A stretch of 64,000 nucleotides of DNA, from contig NZ_JAPUVR010000100.1 in NCBI RefSeq assembly GCF_029255125.1, positions 124,001 to 188,000 on the forward strand, given 5' to 3'. Each line of letters opens with the position of its first letter. Position 1 is the stretch's first letter. The DNA is from Accumulibacter sp. (GTDB taxonomy: Bacteria > Pseudomonadota > Gammaproteobacteria > Burkholderiales > Rhodocyclaceae). Position numbers and translations under genes: made by a program. The notes beneath the pieces were generated by a model. That model saw only the letters and a program-made list of their open reading frames with translations. It was not told where the DNA came from and ran no database searches. Below are positions 45,839 through 55,028 of this stretch, one piece after another.

Positions 45839-47275
45839 CTACTGGATGGCGCCGAGTAGAGCCTCGATCTCTGCCTGCCCGGCGAGCAGGTGCGCACGGC
45901 AGCCGTCCCAATGCTCGGTGGCAAGTCCGAGCATGGCGAGCAGTTCGGCGACTTCGTCGTCGCCGCCGGCTTCCCGGTCTGTGTCGGGAAGGGTGGTGTA
46001 GGCGGCGCGGTCGGCGAGCCCGATCAGCGCACAGAAAACCGTCTCGCCGCCCGCCGCCACCGGTTGGTGATGGTGCGCGATGGCGGCGACGTAGCGCGGC
46101 GGGAGATCCCAGCGCTCGGCGACCATTTCACCTACCTCGGGATGCGTGAAGTCGAACAGCGCGCGCTCAGCGGCGAGGTTGGTCACTGGCGATGCCAGCC
46201 GCAGGTCGAGCACGCGTTGATAGCCGGGTTCCGCCTGAACGGCCAGGATCAGCTTGCCGATGTCGTGCAGCAGACCGGCCATGAACGCTTCATCCGGCGA
46301 ACAGCGGACGAGCGGCGCGAGGAAACGCGCCGCCGTTGCCGTGGTGATCGAGTGCCGCCAGAGGTCGAGCAGGCGCAAGCGCTCGGCGCGGAAGGCGTCG
46401 AAGGCGCCGACCGAAATGATCATTCCCTGTACATTGGCAAAACCGAGTAACTGAATCGCCTCGGCAATCGTGCCGATGCGCCGCGAGTAGCCGAAGAAGG
46501 CCGAGTTGGCGACGCGCAGGATTTTGGCCGAAATCGCCGGATCGCGCGCGACCACGCGTTCGATCGTCTTCGCGTTGCACCGAGGGTCCTGCAGCGCCTT
46601 CATTGCCTGCAGGACGATCGCCGGCAAGGTCGGCACCTCGTACAGGTCGCTTGGCCGGAAGCGGGCCTCGGCGCGCGCTTCGGGCTTGCGGGCGGGCGTG
46701 ACGTCGCCTACCTCGAGCAGATTCGCCGCCAAGCCGGGGTGTACGAGCTGGAAGACGTGTACGGGGTGCGGCAGATCGCGCAGCCGCAGCATGCCCGCGT
46801 CGTGCAGGCGGGTGGCGCTCGGCAGGCTCGTGCGGACGAGTGCTTCGGTGGTCGAGGTGAGCAGCGTCTGGCCGCCGCGTGTCACTGCCAGCAGGCGCGC
46901 GCAGCGGTTGACCGTCGTGCCGAAGTAGTCGCCGGCGCAAACATATGCCGTGCCGGTATGCAGCGCGATGCGCACACGTAGTGCGGCGCGCGTTGGCCAT
47001 TTTTCGGCGGCGAGCAGCATCTGGCTGCGGCAGGCCGCGTTCAGCGCCGCGCCAGCGTCGGTGAAGGCGACGCAGAAAGCATCGCCGATCGTTTTGAAGA
47101 CGTCACCGCCATGCTCGTCGATTGCCGCACCCAGCAGCGCGTTGTGGCGCTGCAAGGCGACGCGCATCGCCGCGCTCTCGCGCTCCCACAGGCTGGTAGA
47201 GCCTTCGATGTCGGTGAACAGGAAGGTCGCGGTGATCAGCGAAGCGTCGCTCAACGTCAGTTCTGCCAATCCCAT
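45839..47275 (-). CDS. Class III nucleotide cyclase - HDOD fusion protein
   Basis: 478 residues from the ATG at 47275 (GAGGTCGC upstream). Residues ~12-185 form a class III adenylate/guanylate cyclase domain: metal Asp22 in FTDIEGSTSLW, Lys61 and Asp65 in FKTIGDAFCVAF, and GDYFGTTVNRCARL. Residues ~205-410 form an HDOD domain (LPTLPAIVLQAMKAL-like start, ILRVANSAFFG, IGTIAEAIQLLGF, LLHDIGKLI with a retained HD pair). The catalytic residues of the cyclase look intact. HDOD domains usually scaffold signalling, so the protein probably links cyclic-nucleotide output to another pathway. It converges on cysB with 5 nt between the stops. Confidence 0.87.
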   Translation of the reverse strand: MGLAELTLSDASLITATFLFTDIEGSTSLWERESAAMRVALQRHNALLGAAIDEHGGDVFKTIGDAFCVAFTDAGAALNAACRSQMLLAAEKWPTRAALRVRIALHTGTAYVCAGDYFGTTVNRCARLLAVTRGGQTLLTSTTEALVRTSLPSATRLHDAGMLRLRDLPHPVHVFQLVHPGLAANLLEVGDVTPARKPEARAEARFRPSDLYEVPTLPAIVLQAMKALQDPRCNAKTIERVVARDPAISAKILRVANSAFFGYSRRIGTIAEAIQLLGFANVQGMIISVGAFDAFRAERLRLLDLWRHSITTATAARFLAPLVRCSPDEAFMAGLLHDIGKLILAVQAEPGYQRVLDLRLASPVTNLAAERALFDFTHPEVGEMVAERWDLPPRYVAAIAHHHQPVAAGGETVFCALIGLADRAAYTTLPDTDREAGGDDEVAELLAMLGLATEHWDGCRAHLLAGQAEIEALLGAIQ

Positions 47276-47467
47276 GCGCGACCTCGCTCGTCGTCCGTCG
47301 CCGCCGGCCGGGCGAGCACCGGGTGGCCAACGGGGAACCTCTGCACCAGAAGTGCTAGTATCCTGTGATCGGCGGGTCATCGTCAATCGGCAGGTCGCCA
47401 AGGCGACTGCCGGTAACTGCCGGACGGCTCGATCCGCCGCGTGCCTACGTCACCTGGAGCACCCGCA

Positions 47468-48892
47468 ATGCCTGCACCCGACGAGCTGACTTCCTCCCCA
47501 GGCGCTGCGCCGTTGCGTCGAGCCCATTCGCTGGCGAGCGCCTTTCTCGCCTCACTCGGCGAGCGCCCGGTTAGTCGCGTGCCGTCAGCCGAAGAAATGG
47601 CAGCCGCCCTCGACGAGCCACTGCCGGAAGACGGTAGCGATCCAGCAGTCGTCGTCGACGAGTGGTTCAGGCGCGCCGAGCCGGGAATCACCGCGTCACC
47701 TGGACCGCGCTTCTTCGGTTTTGTCACCGGCGGCGTGACGCCGGCGGCGCTGGCTGGCGACTGGCTGGCGTCGGCGATCGACCAGAATGCCGGCCTGTGG
47801 GCAGGCAGCCCGGCGGCAGCGCAGACCGAACTCGTCGTCCTGCGCTGGCTGAAGGAACTCTTCCGGCTGCCGTCGGAATGGAGCGGCGCGCTGACCAGCG
47901 GTGCGACGATGGCCAACTTGATTGGTCTGGCCGCGGCGCGCCAATGGGCTGGCCGGCAACTCGGTTTCGACGCCGCTGCCGACGGCCTGGCTGGTCAGCC
48001 GCCGATCACCGTCGTCGCCAGCGCGCAAATCCACCTGAGCGCCGTCAAGTGTCTGGGAACGCTCGGTCTCGGGCGGCGACAGGTGCACCTGGTCAGCGCG
48101 CCGAGGGGTTCGGTCGACGTCGCGGCGATGGCCGAGCTGCTCCGCCGTATCGACGGACCGGCGATCATCGTCGGCAACGCGGGCGAGGTAAATAGCGGTC
48201 ATTTCGACGATCTTGCCGGGCTTGCCGACCTGCGCGATGCGCACCCGGCCGGTGCGTGGTTGCACGTGGACGGTGCCTTTGGGCTGTTCGCCAGCGTCGC
48301 GCCACGCCTGGCGCACCTGACGCAGGGAATCGAGCGCGCCGACTCACTGGCCGCCGACGCCCACAAGTGGCTGAACGTACCTTACGACAGCGGTTTTGCC
48401 TTCGTTCGTGACGGGGCCCTGCTGCGCCAGGTGTTTGCCGTCGGGGCGGCGTATGTTGCGGGCGGTACCGGCTGGGATCCGTGCATGCACGTTCCTGAAA
48501 TGTCACGCCGATTTCGCGGGCTGGCCGCCTGGTGCGCACTCAAGGCTTTTGGTCGCGCGGGCTATCGCGCGGTCGTCGAGCGCTGTGTCGATAACGCGGC
48601 CGCTTTCGCTCGCTGGGTCGAGGCGACGCCCGGCCTCGCCTTGATGAACCCTGCACCGCTCAACATCGTCTGTTTTCGGCTGATCCGCGACGGTCTCGAC
48701 GAGGCGGCGACCGATCGGCTCAACCGTGATGCGGTGGACGCGATTCAGCGCGACGGTCGCGTCTTCGTCACCGGCACCGTCTGGCATGGCCGTGCTGCCA
48801 TCCGCGCCGCCTTCGACAACTGGCAGACGACATCGGCCGACGTCGCGCTGCTGCAGGCGGCGGTACGCGCGGTCGCGACGACAGCGGGATAA
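47468..48892 (+). CDS. PLP-dependent group II decarboxylase-family protein
   Basis: 474 residues from the ATG at 47468; an in-frame ATG at 47441 is possible. Group II decarboxylase fold: GPRFFGFVTGGVTPAAL, a TSGATMANLIGL loop for phosphate binding, WLHVDGAFGLFA (PLP-nitrogen Asp), and the Schiff-base Lys in ADAHKWLNVPYDSG. The substrate could be an aromatic or acidic amino acid; no residue seen here decides. It precedes the NLR-like gene by 74 nt on the same strand, but any functional link is uncertain. Confidence 0.88.
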   Translation: MPAPDELTSSPGAAPLRRAHSLASAFLASLGERPVSRVPSAEEMAAALDEPLPEDGSDPAVVVDEWFRRAEPGITASPGPRFFGFVTGGVTPAALAGDWLASAIDQNAGLWAGSPAAAQTELVVLRWLKELFRLPSEWSGALTSGATMANLIGLAAARQWAGRQLGFDAAADGLAGQPPITVVASAQIHLSAVKCLGTLGLGRRQVHLVSAPRGSVDVAAMAELLRRIDGPAIIVGNAGEVNSGHFDDLAGLADLRDAHPAGAWLHVDGAFGLFASVAPRLAHLTQGIERADSLAADAHKWLNVPYDSGFAFVRDGALLRQVFAVGAAYVAGGTGWDPCMHVPEMSRRFRGLAAWCALKAFGRAGYRAVVERCVDNAAAFARWVEATPGLALMNPAPLNIVCFRLIRDGLDEAATDRLNRDAVDAIQRDGRVFVTGTVWHGRAAIRAAFDNWQTTSADVALLQAAVRAVATTAG

Positions 48893-48966
48893 GAGAGCGC
48901 GGCGCGCCTGCGGCCATGCCGCGCCTGCGGGTACGGTAGGCTTGACGATGAGCAAAGGAACCTTCC

Positions 48967-51900
48967 ATGGCGAAGACGAAAATCTTTCTTGCTTCCTCGG
49001 CCGAACTGATCGACGACCGGCGCGAGTTCGAGATCTTCATCAACCGCAAGAACAAGGACTGGCATGCGCACGGTGCCTTCATCGAACTGATTGTCTGGGA
49101 GGATTTTCTCGACGCGTTGTCGCCGACGCGCCTGCAGGACGACTACAACGCGGCGATACGCGCCTGCGACATCTTCCTGATGCTGTTCTGCACGAAAGTC
49201 GGTCGTTACAGCGAGGAAGAGTTCGCCACGGCCGTCGCCCAGTTCAAGGCGAGCGGCCGGCCGCTGGTCTACACGTATTTCAAAGACCTGCCACCCGATC
49301 CGGGCAGCGCGCGCGACGGCGATCTGGCGAGCGTCTGGGCTTTCCAGGAAAGGCTTGGCGCGCTCGGCCACTTCTACACCGTCTACAAGAGCGTCGATGA
49401 ACTGAAGTACAAGTTCAATCAGCAACTCGACAAGCTCGTCGCGGGTGGCACGATCAGCTTGACGGCGACGCTCCAGGGACCGGCACCGACGGTCGTGGGT
49501 CGCCGTCTGGTGCCGTTTCAGGCGCCGCTCCCAGCCGCCGATCACGTGCCACGCATCGACGACCTGAACCGGCTGCGCGCGCACCTGCTGGCGGCCGACG
49601 GCGAACTGCTACCGCTCACCGTCGCACTGCACGGCTTCGGTGGCGTCGGCAAGACGACGCTGGCGCGCCTTTTCTGCGCCGACGCAGCCGTCCGCCGGGC
49701 ATGCCGTGACGGCATGCTGTGGGTGACGCTGGGCAAGAACCCCACGTCGGCGCATGCGCTGATCAGTGACCTCGTCGTCGCCCTGACCGGCGAGCTGAGC
49801 GGCTGCCAGAGCTTGCCTGGTGCTCGCGCGCAGTTGCAGGCAGCGCTGCGCGGCCGGCAGTTGCTACTCGTTCTCGACGATGTCTGGGACGAGGCGCAGA
49901 TTCGCGAGCTAAGCGACGCGAGCACCGGCTGCGCCCGCCTGATCACGACGCGCAACACGAACGCGCTACCCATCGACGCGCTGGTCGTCGAGCTGGCGAC
50001 GATGCACACTGGAGACTCCCGGCAGCTGCTCGGCGCCGGCCTGCCGGGTGGGCAGAGCGCGCGCATGATGGCGCTGGCCGAACAACTCGGCGGCTGGCCG
50101 GTCCTTCTCGGACTGGCCAACCGAACGCTGCGCCAGCGCGTGCTGCGCCAGAGGACGCCGCTCGATAAAGCGCTAGACGCGGTCGCTGGCGACCTCCAAC
50201 GCCAGGGCGTGCGCGCCTTCGACCCGGCGCGCGATGTCGCCGAACGCGACCAGGCGGTAGCTGCGACGGTCGATGCCAGTGTCGAGCTGCTGGACCCCGA
50301 TGAGCGTCAACGGTACGCCGAACTGGCGATCTTTGCGCAGGACGTGGCGCTCCCGGTGGCCGCTGCTGCCGAGCTCTGGCAGATCACGGCCGGCCTCGAC
50401 GCCGGGCTGGCCGAGCGACTGGTCGGCGATCGGCTGGCTCCGCTAGCGCTCGTCGAGTACGACGGCAGCGCGGGTACGCTGCGTCTGCACGACGTGCTGC
50501 GCAACTACCTTGCTGGCCGGCTGGCCGACCGGGCGGCGCTGCACTGCGCGCTGGCCGACGCCTGGGGAGATTACCCGCAGACCGATAACGCCTTCGCTTG
50601 GCGCTGGCTCGCTTTTCATCGCGCGCAGGCGGCGCTCCACGCGGAGCCGTGCGCGCGCCACGCACGCTGCGCCGCTCTCGTTGCGCTGGTGGGCGACGCC
50701 ACGTGGCAGCAGGCGCACGAGAACGCGCTCGGCGATCTGCCGGCGCTGCGCGAGGCCTTGCAGAGCGCGCTGCACGCGGTGCTCGGCGACGATCAACCGC
50801 TTGGCGTGGCGCTCCTCGTGCGCGCGGTCGACAACTTGCGCCGCTTTCAGCGCACGCATGGACAGCCGCAGCCGATCCTTGCCCTGGCCAGACAGGGCAA
50901 GCTCGACGGCGCGCGCCGGCGCAGCGAACTACTGCCGCTCGACGAGTACTGGCGGCAGGTGCTGTTGCTCGTACTTGCCTGGCTGGCCGCGCCACTCAGG
51001 CCGGCCGCCGCCACCCGCCTGGCCGACGAAGTGCATGCCGAACTCGGTCCGCACGCTGTTCTGCAGGACCTCTGGCGCTGGCTCGCCGCCGACCTGCACG
51101 CTGCGTCGCCGCCGGTGTTTTCCTTCCCTGTGCCGCCGAGCGAAGCTGATGAGTGCCTGATCGAAGAACTCCTCAAACGAGTGGGCGGTGGCGAGTACAG
51201 CCGCGAACTGATCGTCAGTCGTGGACTAGACCCTGAGGTGCACAATCCGGATCGACCGCAGCCGACGCGCGGCATCTACCGCGAGCGCATCCCCGGTCTG
51301 CCCGAAGGCGAGCTGGCCGAACAGACGAAGACCGGCTATTTGGCCGACCTCGACGGCCCCTATCTGGTCGCCTACGCGGCGCGCGATCCGGCGCGTGGCA
51401 GCCAGGCGTTGGCGCGTTACCTCAGCGTCTACAGCAACTACAACTACCCGGAATACCGTCTGAGCACGCTCTGGCTGCTGCTCGGCTACGTCGTCCGCTA
51501 CCCGCGCGCCGACGGCGGCGCCTGGGTCAAGGAGGCGGTCGTAAGTATTGTTGAATCGGCACTCGGTGGCGGTAGCGTCGAGTTCGAACGGGGCGTTGCA
51601 ATCGCCGCCGAGGCGCTGCGCGCGCAGGCGGGCGATGCGCACGCGCGGCAGGGGCTGGTCGACCAGGCGCAGCAACTGATGGCCCAGGCGGCGTGCCTGA
51701 AACCTGGCCGTGAACGCGCGGGCAGCGACATCTGGGCGCAGCACAAGCGACTGATGCTGGCGATCGCCCAGGCGCTCGGCTGGCTGCTCGGCGAAACGGC
51801 GCTCGCCGGGCAGATCCTGGACGATGCCCTCGGCCTGGCTGACTCGGGCTTCGCCGGCTACCAGGCGCCGGCCTGTCTGGCGCTCGCCGAGGCGATCCTC

Positions 51901-52611
51901 GTCTGTCGGCCGAGCGCTACTACATCAGGCGCCCCGCCGTCCGATGTCCAGGCGATCGAGAGCGCCCTTGAGTGGGCGCAGCGCGCTGCGCACAACGTTC
52001 AGGACCCGAGCTTCTGTGCGCGCATGACGGCGCGCGTCAATGCGATGCGGGCGTACTGGTGGACGCCGTTCGTGCTCGACGATCGTTTGCGTCGTCTGCC
52101 CGAAGCGGCTTACCTGCGCGAGTTCGCCGGCCTGCACCGGGTCGGTCACGTCTACACCGGGCGGCGCGCCGACTCCCTGGAGTTTCCCGACTGGGCGCGC
52201 GAACCGCTCAGCTTCGCCCGCCTGCAGCGCCTTTATCAGCGACCAGCAGCCGGTTTTGTGCGACTTGCCGGAGGCGAGCCGCAAATCACCGCCGGCGAGT
52301 CGCTGGCCGTTCCCGATCCTGGTTTCATCCCGCACATCGCTGCCCGGCTGGCTGCCGAAATCCTTGCCCAGGCTGGGCAGGGAGGGTTGTCGGCGAAACA
52401 GCGAGAGATGATCCGAGCACTCGTCCCGCACGCGCTGGCCAACCCGACCGCGCTCGACGCCGTTCTCACCCGTCTCGTACTCGCCAGTGGTCGTCGCAGC
52501 GATCCGCCGACGGTGGCCGAGGTCGAGGCACTGTCCGAAGTCCTCGCGCGGCGGCAGGCGGCAAGCGACGAAGCGCCGACGAGCGAGCTGATCGCCCGGC
52601 GGCTGGCGTAG
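48967..52611 (+). CDS. NB-ARC STAND ATPase with N-terminal TIR/DUF4062-like domain (bacterial NLR-like protein)
   Basis: 1214 residues. Residues ~1-150 form an alpha/beta domain (KIFLASSAELIDDRREFEIF, then a CDIFLMLFCTKVGRYSEEEF segment split in two motifs) resembling DUF4062 or TIR-like domains. An NB-ARC module follows: Walker A GFGGVGKTT (223-231), Walker B LLLVLDDVWD (~299-308), sensor LITTRN, a GLPL-like GWPVLLGLAN, a winged helix and an MHD-like LHDVLRNYL near residue 507. About 650 helical residues form the C-terminal part without a clear TPR or WD repeat, perhaps a new sensor. This is the plan of plant and animal NLRs and of bacterial antiphage STAND proteins. Defence function is inferred from architecture and the convergent Rpn gene. 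Confidence 0.82.
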   Translation: MAKTKIFLASSAELIDDRREFEIFINRKNKDWHAHGAFIELIVWEDFLDALSPTRLQDDYNAAIRACDIFLMLFCTKVGRYSEEEFATAVAQFKASGRPLVYTYFKDLPPDPGSARDGDLASVWAFQERLGALGHFYTVYKSVDELKYKFNQQLDKLVAGGTISLTATLQGPAPTVVGRRLVPFQAPLPAADHVPRIDDLNRLRAHLLAADGELLPLTVALHGFGGVGKTTLARLFCADAAVRRACRDGMLWVTLGKNPTSAHALISDLVVALTGELSGCQSLPGARAQLQAALRGRQLLLVLDDVWDEAQIRELSDASTGCARLITTRNTNALPIDALVVELATMHTGDSRQLLGAGLPGGQSARMMALAEQLGGWPVLLGLANRTLRQRVLRQRTPLDKALDAVAGDLQRQGVRAFDPARDVAERDQAVAATVDASVELLDPDERQRYAELAIFAQDVALPVAAAAELWQITAGLDAGLAERLVGDRLAPLALVEYDGSAGTLRLHDVLRNYLAGRLADRAALHCALADAWGDYPQTDNAFAWRWLAFHRAQAALHAEPCARHARCAALVALVGDATWQQAHENALGDLPALREALQSALHAVLGDDQPLGVALLVRAVDNLRRFQRTHGQPQPILALARQGKLDGARRRSELLPLDEYWRQVLLLVLAWLAAPLRPAAATRLADEVHAELGPHAVLQDLWRWLAADLHAASPPVFSFPVPPSEADECLIEELLKRVGGGEYSRELIVSRGLDPEVHNPDRPQPTRGIYRERIPGLPEGELAEQTKTGYLADLDGPYLVAYAARDPARGSQALARYLSVYSNYNYPEYRLSTLWLLLGYVVRYPRADGGAWVKEAVVSIVESALGGGSVEFERGVAIAAEALRAQAGDAHARQGLVDQAQQLMAQAACLKPGRERAGSDIWAQHKRLMLAIAQALGWLLGETALAGQILDDALGLADSGFAGYQAPACLALAEAILVCRPSATTSGAPPSDVQAIESALEWAQRAAHNVQDPSFCARMTARVNAMRAYWWTPFVLDDRLRRLPEAAYLREFAGLHRVGHVYTGRRADSLEFPDWAREPLSFARLQRLYQRPAAGFVRLAGGEPQITAGESLAVPDPGFIPHIAARLAAEILAQAGQGGLSAKQREMIRALVPHALANPTALDAVLTRLVLASGRRSDPPTVAEVEALSEVLARRQAASDEAPTSELIARRLA

Positions 52612-52756
52612 TGCGCGTGTTTGCGGCGGTCGACCTCGCCGAGGGCGCGGGACCCAGCGCGAGCGTCGCGCTCGCCTTGCCGAGATTCGTTTGGTCTGCG
52701 CTGCCTTGCACTCGGCAGCCTCAGATGGCCGGCTGCGTCGCCGGAAAACGCGCCCT

Positions 52757-53800
52757 TCAGCGCCGCCGCTCGCCGAACACCGCGGCCAGCGTTGGCGCGC
52801 TGAGCACGGCCTCGCCCCATGAGCTCAGTTCGTCTTCGCTCGCCTGTTTCAGGCGCTGGTCAACCCACTCGGGCAAGGGCCCGAAGCGCTGGGCCAGCAA
52901 GCGGGCCAGGAGGTGCGCTTCGCCCTCGTGGCGGCCCTCCACGCGACCTTGCTGAATTCCCTGCTGAATTCCCTGCTGAATTCCCTGCTGAATTCCCTGC
53001 TGAATTCCCTGCTGAAGTCCCCGTTGGGTTGCTTCCTCAAACCAGGTTTCGATACGTTCGGCGAGCATGCTGTCGGCCTCCATGAAATCACTCATTGCGT
53101 CAATCTCGGTCGCCATCGCCGAGAGTGTGGTCGAGGCCGCCTTGCGGTGCAAGAGGCGCTTGATCCAGTTGGTAAACGAGCGCCGCATCGGCTGCTGTTG
53201 CGGATCGCGCAGGAGCGCGTCGAGCGCCTGGATAACGCGCCGCAGCTCGTCTGGCGAGCGCCCGTGCTCGAGCCGGAAGAGCGCCTCGACCGCGTTGCGC
53301 ACACTGGTTGCCGGATGCAGTCGCAGGCGCGCCTCGTCGATCAGATGATAGGCGAAATTCGGCTGGTGGTCGGCCAGGCCGGGTGGTGGCGCGACAAAGA
53401 GATCGCGCACATTGGTCGGTGCGCTCCACATCGGCTGGCCGTTGTAGAGAACGACTGGCAGGATGGGCGGCAGTTTGCCATCGCTCAGTTCGCCCCGCCT
53501 GACCAGATCCTGCGCCAGCAGTCCGGCATAGACCAGCATGCGCAGCGCCATCCAGCGGTCGGCTTCCGACTGAAACTCGAGCACCAGGTAGACCCACAGC
53601 CAGCGATCGCGCAGACGCAGGCGCCAGACCATGTCGTCGTGGCGTTCCTTCTCGTTCTCGGCCACGTAGCTCGCGTTCATCCGCTCCAGCGTCGAGAAGT
53701 CCGCCTCAGCCAGCCAGTCGCCCGGAACCCAGTCACACAGCAGATCGCGCACCATTTCCGGGTGGGAGAAGAGTAGCTTGTAGCCGGTATCGTGCTTCAT
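52757..53800 (-). CDS. Rpn family recombination-promoting nuclease
   Basis: 347 residues from the ATG at 53800 ([15 protein letters not shown]). The frame is open upstream to 54121 but that part runs into the accA promoter side and has no homology. The PD-(D/E)XK-like core is visible as [25 protein letters not shown] and [15 protein letters not shown], with [12 protein letters not shown] typical of the family (old name transposase_31). A 12-bp tandem repeat encodes GIQQ units near the C-terminus, then a charged linker and a domain ending VFGERRR. Rpn proteins act as DNases and some protect against phage; an in-frame ATG at 53095 could yield a ~112-residue C-terminal fragment. Not an active transposon. 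Confidence 0.88.
   Translation of the reverse strand: MKHDTGYKLLFSHPEMVRDLLCDWVPGDWLAEADFSTLERMNASYVAENEKERHDDMVWRLRLRDRWLWVYLVLEFQSEADRWMALRMLVYAGLLAQDLVRRGELSDGKLPPILPVVLYNGQPMWSAPTNVRDLFVAPPPGLADHQPNFAYHLIDEARLRLHPATSVRNAVEALFRLEHGRSPDELRRVIQALDALLRDPQQQPMRRSFTNWIKRLLHRKAASTTLSAMATEIDAMSDFMEADSMLAERIETWFEEATQRGLQQGIQQGIQQGIQQGIQQGIQQGRVEGRHEGEAHLLARLLAQRFGPLPEWVDQRLKQASEDELSSWGEAVLSAPTLAAVFGERRR
52949..53020. repeat. 12-bp tandem repeat inside the rpn gene
   Basis: Six consecutive copies of a CTGCTGAATTCC-type unit; the middle four are identical, the first differs at one base and the last at one base. On the coding strand each unit encodes the four residues GIQQ. Since the unit is a multiple of three, slippage would change copy number without a frameshift. 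Confidence 0.95.
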
Positions 53801-53983
53801 GCGGAAATTGTACAGTGGACGACTCCGGGATTGCCGGCGTCGAGCCAGGCGGATCGTTGTGGCGTGCCGCCATTCATCCGGCTGCTCTGGCCGACCAGGC
53901 GCGGCCGGCAGGGTCTTCCGGGTGGTCTTTCGGTTAGAATAACGTGTTTTCCCATCGCATTCCTGCAGATACGGCCGGGCCTG

Positions 53984-54952
53984 ATGAAGACCACTTTTCT
54001 CGACTTCGAACAACCGATTGCCGACCTCGAAGGCAAGATCGAGGCCTTGCGCTTCTCCCAGGACGATTCGGCGGTCGATATCTCGGACGAGATTGCCCGC
54101 CTCGAGAAGAAGAGCCAGCAACTGACGCGCGAGATCTACGCCAAGCTCTCGGCGTGGCAGGTATCACAGGTGTCGCGCCACCCGCAGCGGCCTTACACGC
54201 TTGATTACCTTCGCCTCATGTTTACCGATTTCGAGGAACTGCACGGCGATCGCGCGTTTGCCGACGACCACGCCATCGTCGGCGGATTGGCGCGTTTCGA
54301 TGGCGAGCCGATGGTCGTCATCGGCCACCAGAAAGGGCGCGACACCAAGGAGAAGCTTTTCCGGAACTTCGGTATGCCGCGTCCTGAAGGCTACCGCAAG
54401 GCGCTGCGTCTGATGCGGCTGGCCGAGAAGTTCGGCTTGCCCGTGCTCACCTTCATCGATACGCCGGGCGCCTATCCCGGCATCGATGCGGAAGAGCGCG
54501 GCCAGTCGGAAGCTATCGGCCGCAACCTCTACGCAATGGCCGAACTGCGCGTGCCGATCATCGTCACGGTGATCGGCGAAGGCGGTTCGGGCGGTGCGCT
54601 GGCGATTGGCGTCGGCGACCTGGTGCAGATGCTGCAGTATTCGACCTATTCGGTGATTTCGCCCGAAGGCTGCGCGTCGATACTCTGGAAAAGCGCCGAC
54701 AAAGCGAGCGAGGCGGCTGAAATCATGGGCATCACGGCGACGCGGCTGATGTCGCTCGGTTTGATCGACCGCATCGTCGACGAACCCGACGGCGGCGCGC
54801 AGCGCGACCCTGTGGCGATGGCGCAGAACCTGCAAAGGACGCTGCGCGAAGCGCTGCACAAGCTGACTGCCGTCCCCTCAGACGAGCTCGTGCGGCGACG
54901 CGTCGACCGGCTGATGACCTACGGGCGAGTCAAGGAACTCGTCTACTGTTGA
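53984..54952 (+). CDS. accA: Acetyl-CoA carboxylase carboxyltransferase subunit alpha
   Basis: 322 residues. Transfers the carboxyl group from biotin to acetyl-CoA, first step of fatty-acid synthesis, with AccD (not in this window). Signatures: [80 protein letters not shown] and [15 protein letters not shown]. Length and start are standard. It precedes tilS, as in many betaproteobacteria. Confidence 0.97.
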   Translation: MKTTFLDFEQPIADLEGKIEALRFSQDDSAVDISDEIARLEKKSQQLTREIYAKLSAWQVSQVSRHPQRPYTLDYLRLMFTDFEELHGDRAFADDHAIVGGLARFDGEPMVVIGHQKGRDTKEKLFRNFGMPRPEGYRKALRLMRLAEKFGLPVLTFIDTPGAYPGIDAEERGQSEAIGRNLYAMAELRVPIIVTVIGEGGSGGALAIGVGDLVQMLQYSTYSVISPEGCASILWKSADKASEAAEIMGITATRLMSLGLIDRIVDEPDGGAQRDPVAMAQNLQRTLREALHKLTAVPSDELVRRRVDRLMTYGRVKELVYC

Positions 54953-55028
54953 ACGCTTGTCGGCAGGCCGTTGGCGGGCAGGAATGCAGAGCGGCGGCCA
55001 TTGCGTTGGCGGCGCTTGCCGACGTGCG

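Noticed and set aside
52949..53020. Short direct repeats as a possible CRISPR array
   Set aside because: Units are contiguous 12-mers without spacers and lie inside a coding frame.
52757..53800. Rpn gene as part of an insertion sequence
   Set aside because: No terminal inverted repeats or target duplications are seen; the transposase name for this family is historical.
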